Shown here: positions 59,100-64,000 of the stretch, piece by piece | How positions within the stretch are numbered: the first letter of the stretch is position 1 | Layout of the letters: the number at the start of each line of letters is the position of its first letter | From: Desertimonas sp963772825 | GTDB lineage: Bacteria; Actinomycetota; Acidimicrobiia; Acidimicrobiales; Ilumatobacteraceae | Assembly: GCA_963772825.1 (NCBI GenBank) | Contig: CAVYYX010000020.1 | Coordinates: forward strand, 248,001-312,000 | DNA length: 64,000 nucleotides | Direction of reading: 5' to 3' | Made by a program: the position numbers and the translations under genes | The notes under the pieces: model-generated | What the model was told of the DNA's origin: nothing | Database searches by the model: none | The model's input: only the letters and a program-made list of their open reading frames with translations

Positions 59100-60494
59100 G
59101 TGAATGCTCCCGTCGTCGTCGCTGTCGCGCCTGGTTCCCCCGCCGAGGAGGCGGGGATGCAGCCGGGCGACGCCGTGCTCCGACTCAACGGGCGCGTCCC
59201 GCGCGACGTGATCGAGTGGCAGCTGTGGTCGGACGAACCCGACGTCGACCTGCTCGTGTCGCGCAACGGCATCGAGTTCGACGTCGCCGTTGCCAAGCCG
59301 GCCGGCCAGCCGCTCGGGGCCGAGGTGTCCAGCGCCGTCTTCGACAGGGTCCGCACGTGCGATAACCACTGCGAGTTCTGCTTTATCTACCAGCTGCCCA
59401 AGGGCATGCGGCGGAGTCTGTACCTCAAGGACGACGATTACCGGCTGAGCTTCCTGTACGGCAACTTCACGACGTTGACCCGGTTCACCGAGGCCGATCT
59501 CGAACGGGTGGTCACCGAGCGCCTGTCGCCGCTCCACGTGTCGATCCACTCCACGGACCCGGAGTTGCGCGCGACGATGCTGCGCAACCGCCGCGGGGCG
59601 ACGAGCCTGCGGTGGCTGCGGGCGCTGCTCGACCACGGGATCGAGGTGCGTGGCCAGATCGTCGTGTGTCCGGGGATCAACGACGGGGCCGAGCTCGACG
59701 ACACGTTGGCCGGGATCCTCGACGAGTATCCGGAACTTTCCAACGTGGCGGTCGTGCCGCTCGGTCTCTCTCGGTTCAATCCCGAGGCCAACCTGCGCGA
59801 GCACACCGCAGACGAGGCGCGCGCCGTGATCGAGGCCGTCGAGGATTGGCAGGACATCTACCTGGCGGCCCTCGGCCGGCGACTCGTGCACGCGGCGGAC
59901 GAGTACTACCTGATGGCCGGTCGGGAGTTTCCAACCGCGGCGCGCTACGAGGGTTTCCCGATGCACGAGGACGGCGTCGGCATGGCGCGCACGTTCGAGG
60001 AGGAGTTCGGCGGCCGCGCCGACGAGGTCACCGGAACGCGGCGCGGCTTCTTCGCCGCAGTCGACGCTCCGCGCAACCCCACCGACTACCGCACGCCGTG
60101 CTCGACGGACCGTCCGGCAGACACGTCCGTCGCCCTGCTGGCGCGGCGAACCGCGCCGATCGGCATCCTGTCCGGCGAGCTCGGCGCCAAGGTGTTGCAG
60201 CCGCTCATCGCCACGCTCGGACGCGACGACGTGCGCGTCATTCCGGTGGTCAACGAGTTCTTCGGCGGCAACACCGGAGTGAGCGGGTTGATGGTCGGTG
60301 CCGATCTCGCCCGGGTGCTGGCGGCCGAGCCTTCCGGGCACCGCTATCTCCTGCCCGATGTCTGCCTGTCCGACGATGGGCGGTTCCTCGACGGCGGGAC
60401 TGCGGCTGGATTGCCACGACCGGTCGAGGTCATCGCGACGGACGGACGCGCGCTGCGCGCCGCCCTCGACGGACGGGGCCGGCGTGAGCGCTGA
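59100..60494 (+). CDS. DUF512 protein: PDZ plus radical-SAM-like
   Basis: A 464-residue protein. An N-terminal PDZ-like domain (PGSPAEEAGMQPGDAVLRLN, about 12-31) precedes a radical-SAM-type Fe-S site, RTCDNHCEFCFIYQLPKGMR, with Cys-x3-Cys-x2-Cys spacing. The DUF512 C-terminal domain follows (GVSGLMVGADLARVLAA, HRYLLPDVCLSDDGRFLDGG). HVSIHSTDPELRATMLRN is a typical radical-SAM strand. The family commonly neighbours der, as here (11-nt overlap), but its reaction is unknown. The start is GTG at 59100. Confidence 0.88.
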   Translation: MNAPVVVAVAPGSPAEEAGMQPGDAVLRLNGRVPRDVIEWQLWSDEPDVDLLVSRNGIEFDVAVAKPAGQPLGAEVSSAVFDRVRTCDNHCEFCFIYQLPKGMRRSLYLKDDDYRLSFLYGNFTTLTRFTEADLERVVTERLSPLHVSIHSTDPELRATMLRNRRGATSLRWLRALLDHGIEVRGQIVVCPGINDGAELDDTLAGILDEYPELSNVAVVPLGLSRFNPEANLREHTADEARAVIEAVEDWQDIYLAALGRRLVHAADEYYLMAGREFPTAARYEGFPMHEDGVGMARTFEEEFGGRADEVTGTRRGFFAAVDAPRNPTDYRTPCSTDRPADTSVALLARRTAPIGILSGELGAKVLQPLIATLGRDDVRVIPVVNEFFGGNTGVSGLMVGADLARVLAAEPSGHRYLLPDVCLSDDGRFLDGGTAAGLPRPVEVIATDGRALRAALDGRGRRER

Positions 60495-61842
60495 CCGGTT
60501 GCCGCTCGTGGCCGTCGTCGGCCGGCCGAACGTCGGCAAGTCGACGCTGTTCAACCGCATCATCGGCGAGCAGGCGGCGATCGTCGAGGATCGCCCAGGC
60601 GTCACGCGGGATCGCAAGATCCTCGAGGCTGAATGGCTCGGCGTGCCGTTCCGCATCGTCGACACCGGGGGCTGGATGCCTGGCAGCGCCGGCTCGTCGC
60701 TCGACGCCAAGGTGTCCCGACAAGTCGAGGCCGCGGTCGGCGACGCCGACATCGTGCTGTTCGTCGTCGACGCCGCGGTCGGCGTCACCGACGACGACGA
60801 GGCGGTCGCCGACTGGCTGCGGCGCGGGAGCCACGACGTCATCCTCGTTGCCAACAAGTCCGACAACGACCGGCGCGAGAACGACAGCTGGGAGTTCCTG
60901 GCGCTCGGCCTCGGCGAGCCCTATCCCGTCAGCGCCCTCCACGGCCGGCGCGCCGGGGACCTCCTCGACGTGGTGGTCGACCGGTTCGCGCCCGACGGCG
61001 ACCTCGTCGGCGATGGCGACGGCGGCGCGGAGCCCGACGACGCGGTCGAGCCAGCACCGGAGCACCTCGATGCTCCGCGGGTCGCGATCGTCGGGCGGCC
61101 CAATGTCGGCAAGTCGACGTTGTTCAACCGCCTCGTCGGTCACGATCGTTCGGTCGTCCACGACCTACCCGGCACCACACGCGACGCAATCGACACGCTG
61201 GTCGACACCGAGGATGGCCCCATCGTGTTCGTCGACACCGCCGGGATGCGCCGGCGCTCGCGGATCGACGACTCGGCCGAGTACTACTCGCTGGTGCGCG
61301 CCTTGCGAGCGATCGACGATGCCGACATCGCCCTGCTCGTGATCGACGCCACCGAGGGCGTCACGGGACAGGACCAGCGGCTCGCTGAGCGGGTCGATGC
61401 CAGCGGATGCCCGGTGGTCGTGATGCTCAACAAATGGGAGCTGGTCACCGATCCCGATGACCGTATCGTGCGCCTTGCCGAGCTCTCCCGGCGGCTGGCG
61501 TTCATCGGCGACGCGCCGGTGCTGAAGATCTCGGCGCTGACGGGCAAGGGCGTCCATCGCCTGCGCCCCGTGCTCCAGGAGGCGATCACTCAGTACCACC
61601 GCCGGGTGCCGACGAAGGACGTCAACCGTGTGCTCTCCGACGCCCAGCAACGCCAGGCGGCCCCGGGCGGCGCCAGGGTGCTGTTCGCTGTGCAGGGGGC
61701 CAGCGACCCGCCGACGTTCACCCTGTTCGTCAACCGCGCCCTGCCCCAGTCGTACCTCCGCTATCTGGAACGAGCGATCCGCGAGGCGTTCGACTTCGGG
61801 TCGACGCCGATCAAGCTGCGCGTCCGCACGCGCGATCGTTGA
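60484..61842 (+). CDS. der: Ribosome biogenesis GTPase Der (EngA)
   Basis: A 452-residue double-GTPase. Domain 1 has G1 GRPNVGKSTLF, G3 DTGGW and G4 NKSD; domain 2 repeats GRPNVGKSTLF (about residue 205), DTAGM and NKWE. A KH-like C-terminal domain follows (FTLFVNRALPQSYLRYLERA). An acidic linker (DGDLVGDGDGGAEPDDAVEP) joins the two G domains. Der acts in 50S subunit assembly. The GTG at 60484 overlaps the DUF512 gene by 11 nt. In many actinobacteria der follows cmk; here the core block is split, with der 56 kb from scpB. Confidence 0.95.
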   Translation: MSADRLPLVAVVGRPNVGKSTLFNRIIGEQAAIVEDRPGVTRDRKILEAEWLGVPFRIVDTGGWMPGSAGSSLDAKVSRQVEAAVGDADIVLFVVDAAVGVTDDDEAVADWLRRGSHDVILVANKSDNDRRENDSWEFLALGLGEPYPVSALHGRRAGDLLDVVVDRFAPDGDLVGDGDGGAEPDDAVEPAPEHLDAPRVAIVGRPNVGKSTLFNRLVGHDRSVVHDLPGTTRDAIDTLVDTEDGPIVFVDTAGMRRRSRIDDSAEYYSLVRALRAIDDADIALLVIDATEGVTGQDQRLAERVDASGCPVVVMLNKWELVTDPDDRIVRLAELSRRLAFIGDAPVLKISALTGKGVHRLRPVLQEAITQYHRRVPTKDVNRVLSDAQQRQAAPGGARVLFAVQGASDPPTFTLFVNRALPQSYLRYLERAIREAFDFGSTPIKLRVRTRDR

Positions 61843-61859
61843 GCCGCCATCACCCTGCC

Positions 61860-62069
61860 ATGCCGTGGTGTGATCCTTGCCAGAAGTACTGGGCGCCGTC
61901 GTCGATGAACGACGACGGCACGTGCCCTCGCTGCGGCACCGACCTCGATCCGCCGGAGTTGGCGACATCGAGCGCCGACGACGAGAAGGCGCCCTGGCAC
62001 TTCAAGGTGATGGTCGTCGCCCTCGTCGTCTACCTCGTGTACCGCTTCGGCACGATGTTCTTCGGCTGA
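61860..62069 (+). CDS. Small zinc-ribbon membrane protein
   Basis: A 69-residue protein. MPWCDPCQKYWAP and GTCPRCGTDL provide two Cys-x2-Cys pairs that should bind zinc, and a C-terminal transmembrane helix (FKVMVVALVVYLVYRFGTMF) follows. ATG at 61860 starts directly at the zinc ribbon; a TTG at 61839 overlapping the der stop is possible but adds seven unlikely residues. It sits 17 bp after der and probably shares its transcript. Function unknown; the family is common in actinobacteria. Confidence 0.78.
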   Translation: MPWCDPCQKYWAPSSMNDDGTCPRCGTDLDPPELATSSADDEKAPWHFKVMVVALVVYLVYRFGTMFFG

Positions 62070-62121
62070 CACCAATCGCTCCGGACGAGCGTCGCCGGCG
62101 GCCGGTAGGCTCGCCGGCGTA

Positions 62122-62196
62122 CGGGCTGTAGCGCAGCTTGGTTAGCGCACCTGTCTGGGGGACAGGGGGTCGGGAGTTCAAATCTCCCCAGCCCGA
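62122..62196 (+). tRNA. tRNA-Pro (GGG anticodon)
   Basis: All four arms fold: acceptor CGGGCTG with CAGCCCG, D arm GCGC/GCGC, anticodon stem CCTGT/ACAGG with loop CTGGGGG (anticodon GGG, reading CCC), a 5-nt variable region, and T arm GGGAG/CTCCC with TTCAAAT. The discriminator is A and no CCA is encoded. It is 75 nt long and lies 52 bp after the zinc-ribbon gene. Confidence 0.96.
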
Positions 62197-62200
62197 CTCT

Positions 62201-62225
62201 GTGAGCAGCACTTATGTGCTCTCAC
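62201..62225 (+). terminator. Hairpin after tRNA-Pro
   Basis: GTGAG (62201-62205) pairs with CTCAC (62221-62225) and AGCAC (62207-62211) with GTGCT (62216-62220). This gives a 10-bp stem with one bulged C and a TTAT loop. It begins 5 bases after the tRNA and is a good candidate for its terminator or 3' processing signal. There is no U tract. Confidence 0.65.
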
Positions 62226-62647
62226 GATCACGACAGCGCTCTTGTGGGCACGGTTTGGGCACGAGAGTGAGACGTACTCAACGACTCTTGGCAGCTTCAA
62301 ATGACAAGGGTGGTCTGTGATCGACAGCGGTTCGCCCCACGTGGCGGAAGCGGGCACACCTGATACGTGTCAATGCCGTTCCTCTTACGAGCCACACCGC
62401 GACAGGATCTGGCCGGATGGTCGCTTCGCTCAGAAGCCAACCTCACGGCGGCAGGGCATTCACGAGACACATCCGACCAGACCCCTGACGCTACGGAACA
62501 CCGCCTCGTCGCTACCTCACACTCTCAATCAGGCATTCTGCACTCGGACTACTTGGCGGGCTGTGCCCAACGTGTTGGCGCGCATCGTCGAGGGGTGCCG
62601 ACGAGTAATCGAGTGACGGCGCGGTGGCACGTCGCTACGGTCGTGGT
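62226..62647. other. Non-coding or decayed stretch after tRNA-Pro
   Basis: About 420 bases without a convincing gene. Short open frames (62317-62616 and 62367-62669, plus strand) lack the strong third-position GC bias of the window and have no recognisable motifs. Base composition is less GC-rich than in the core genes. GTGGGCACGGTTTGGGCACG at about 62244-62263 is a repeated-word sequence. Such flanks of tRNA genes are frequent integration sites, but no integrase or attachment repeat could be identified. Confidence 0.5.
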
Positions 62648-62665
62648 GGGTTCCCGAGGGAACCC
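62648..62665. promoter_or_regulatory. Perfect 18-bp palindrome upstream of the cupin gene
   Basis: GGGTTCCC and GGGAACCC flank a central GA, a perfect inverted repeat ending 25 bp before the ATG at 62691. It could be a dimeric repressor operator. A ribosome-binding site, GAGGAGGG at 62678-62685, follows at good spacing. The TTGACA just after the palindrome is too close to the start to serve as a -35 element for this gene. Confidence 0.5.
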
Positions 62666-62690
62666 TTGACATTGATTGAGGAGGGAAGTC

Positions 62691-63280
62691 ATGTCCCGAA
62701 TTCGTTCTCGCATCCTGCTCGCAGCCGGATCGTCCTCGCTGCTGTTGAGCAGCCTGGCAATCGCCGACACAACAGCAGCCACGACTGAGCCCGAGCCGGA
62801 TCCCGCGGCAAGCGAGTCCTCAGCCGCACCGGCGGGGCCGATCTCCGTGATCGAGTTGGCACCGGGGGTCACGGCGGAAGTCTTCGCGGCCGTTCCGTCC
62901 GACCGGGCACCAGACCAGACCGTCTATCTCGCCCGTTTTGTGTTCGAGCCTGGAAGTGAGATCGTTCCCCACAACCACCCCGGCACCGCGGTGATCGGCG
63001 TCGAGTCAGGAACCTGGGGTTGGACGTTGCTGGAGGGAACCGCTCACGTCGTGCGCGGGGCGGCAGCCGGAAACACTGAGGTGGAGGACATGACCGAACC
63101 AGGGATCGAAGTGCTCTGGAGGTGGGTGATGCGATCTACTACGAGGAGGACGTCGTGCATACGGCCCGTGGCGCGGGCGACGATCAAACGGTCCGTCTGG
63201 CCACGGGGGTGTTCACCGCCGGTGAGCCGATCCTGATGCCGGTCGATATGGAGATGGCACCGACGACTTCCGCTCCTTAA
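62691..63280 (+). pseudogene. Secreted cupin-domain protein, frameshifted
   Basis: ATG 62691 follows a strong Shine-Dalgarno sequence. The first frame has a signal peptide (ILLAAGSSSLLLSSLAIAD), an acidic Ala/Pro/Thr linker and a cupin start (VYLARFVFEPGSEIVPHNHP, then GVESGTWGWTLLEG). Near 63115 it loses the family. Another frame continues LEVGDAIYYEEDVVHTARGA, then RLATGVFTAGEPILMPVDME to TAA at 63278-63280. The net change is one missing base. The corrected protein is about 196 residues, a single cupin with metal ligands in HNHP. Its role is unknown; extracytoplasmic small-molecule binding is a guess. Confidence 0.75.
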
Positions 63281-63412
63281 CCGCGCTGACGTGCGATCGG
63301 TGACCTCGGCGACACCGAACTGCCGATCGGTACGTGTTGCGAGTTGCCCAATCTCGGCATGCTGCGCTGCCCAGTACCGCGTGCCACACGCGCCGTTTGG
63401 GTGCGAGTGGGA
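63281..63412. other. Intergenic region between convergent cupin and SpoIIE genes
   Basis: A 132-bp stretch with no clear gene, hairpin terminator or repeat seen. Short open frames cross it on both strands without codon bias. Confidence 0.5.
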
Positions 63413-64000
63413 TCAGGACACGTTCTTGACGGCTACTACTGCGACGTCGTCATTGTCCGTGCGATCGCCAACGAGGGCTTCGAACAGGGCGTCGATGTAC
63501 TGATTCGCTGAGAGATCGGTTGGCTGCCGAGTCAAGAGGTCCACCGCTCGGTCGACGCCTTCGGTGAACGGACGGTCGCGTCGTTCGACGAGCCCGTCGG
63601 TGTACATGATCAGCGTGGCGCCAGGCGGGAAGGGCGCAGTTTCCGCCCGGTGATCGGAGGTCGGGATCCCGAGCATCGGTGCGTTGGCTTGATCGAGTCG
63701 CTCGACGGTGCGGTCCGGGTGGATCAGCAACGGCGGCGGGTGACCTGCGGTCGCATACGTCAGCGTCGAGGCGGCGGTGTCGACGAGGGCGACTACGGCG
63801 GTCGCGAGCAGATCGTCGGGACGACGGGTGAGGACTCGCGACACCAGCGCGAAGACATCCTTGACGTGCACGCCATCGTGCAGCAGGGCCGTAATCAGCC
63901 CTCGAATCAGAGCCATGTCCGCGGCTGCTGTCAGCCCGTGTCCCGTCACGTCGCCGAGCACCACGGCGATTGTGCCGTCGTCAAGCACCAGGCCCTCGAA
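63413..64000 (-). CDS. PP2C/SpoIIE-type serine phosphatase, partial (N-terminus beyond the window)
   Basis: The frame is open to the right edge, so only the C-terminal 195 residues are present. AVVLGDVTGHGLTAAADMAL is the metal-binding SpoIIE signature with Asp and the GHG turn. TYATAGHPPPLLI, LIMYTDGLVERRDRPF and the final acidic DRTDNDDVAVVAV with metal Asp residues complete the catalytic core. Such proteins usually carry GAF, PAS or receiver domains upstream and control anti-sigma factor antagonists by dephosphorylation. Which sensor this one has cannot be seen. Confidence 0.9.
   Translation of the reverse strand, partial: FEGLVLDDGTIAVVLGDVTGHGLTAAADMALIRGLITALLHDGVHVKDVFALVSRVLTRRPDDLLATAVVALVDTAASTLTYATAGHPPPLLIHPDRTVERLDQANAPMLGIPTSDHRAETAPFPPGATLIMYTDGLVERRDRPFTEGVDRAVDLLTRQPTDLSANQYIDALFEALVGDRTDNDDVAVVAVKNVS

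Noticed and set aside
58923..60866. A 647-codon minus-strand frame opposite the DUF512 and der genes
   Set aside because: The plus-strand genes are clear. The antisense product has no recognisable domain and arises from high GC.
62226..62300. Remnant of a tyrosine integrase C-terminus after tRNA-Pro
   Set aside because: A short VGTVWARE reading is suggestive only. No catalytic Arg, His or Tyr box can be seen.
62317..62669. Two overlapping short plus-strand open frames after tRNA-Pro
   Set aside because: They lack third-position GC bias, a good ribosome-binding site and motifs, so they are not called as genes.
62666..62671. TTGACA as a -35 promoter element for the cupin gene
   Set aside because: A -10 at normal spacing would fall on the start codon itself, so it cannot serve this gene with a leader.

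Overview
The window is high-GC, gene-dense actinobacterial DNA. Gene order (nudix end, xerD, HD protein, trpS, scpA, scpB, rluB, tyrA, aroA), frequent GTG/TTG starts with 1-4 nt stop/start overlaps, an F420-type luciferase-like oxidoreductase and Thr/Pro-rich cell-surface linkers suggest the class Acidimicrobiia, possibly an Ilumatobacter relative. That placement is inference. About 60 protein genes and one tRNA can be supported.

Layout. 0-8 kb: core functions, namely Xer recombinase, tryptophanyl-tRNA synthetase, condensin partners ScpA/ScpB, a pseudouridine synthase, prephenate dehydrogenase and EPSP synthase. 8-10.5 kb: a methyltransferase, a HAD phosphatase and two unknown genes. 10.7-29.2 kb: a cell-envelope glycosylation region. 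It starts with a recognisable decaprenylphosphoryl-arabinose (DPA) pathway (UbiA-type phosphoribosyltransferase, DprE1, DprE2) with a methyltransferase inside it. It continues with two GT-C membrane glycosyltransferases, a squalene-cyclase-like protein, a 1395-residue AftD-type arabinofuranosyltransferase, two NAD-dependent epimerases, a GMC oxidoreductase with a small partner, a GT4 glycosyltransferase and a polyprenol-phosphate mannose synthase. 29.3-39.2 kb: a surface SGNH hydrolase with a peptidoglycan-binding domain, then a long minus-strand run holding a five-gene oligopeptide ABC transporter, an AlkA-like DNA glycosylase, a PIG-V-like mannosyltransferase and a GT2 enzyme.

39.2-50.2 kb: a PPK2-type polyphosphate kinase, a three-subunit xanthine-dehydrogenase-type molybdenum hydroxylase followed by a phosphoribosyltransferase, a site-2 protease, an M20 amidohydrolase (possibly allantoate or N-carbamoyl amino acid), gamma-glutamyltransferase and a glycerophosphodiesterase. 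50.2-58 kb: aldehyde dehydrogenase, an SOS-box-preceded DUF222/HNH (13E12-type) gene, a cupredoxin, acyl-CoA ligase, acyl-CoA dehydrogenase, a hotdog-like protein and an LLM oxidoreductase. 58-62.2 kb: core genes again (ispH, a DUF512 radical-SAM protein, der, a small zinc ribbon) ending at tRNA-Pro(GGG). 62.2-64 kb: lower-coding sequence, a secreted cupin and a SpoIIE phosphatase running off the edge.

Two overall points. First, at least eight genes, including scpA, are broken by a single-base frame change. Six of the eight look like one extra base, so read or assembly error is as likely as real decay. Second, an 18-base element (TGCGTGGCCGGGGAACGC) recurs at the 5' ends of several genes and lies in a 63-bp tandem duplication at 24.3 kb. 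The most interesting biology is the DPA/arabinan locus outside the mycobacterial lineage, whose DprE1 has threonine where the benzothiazinone-target cysteine sits.
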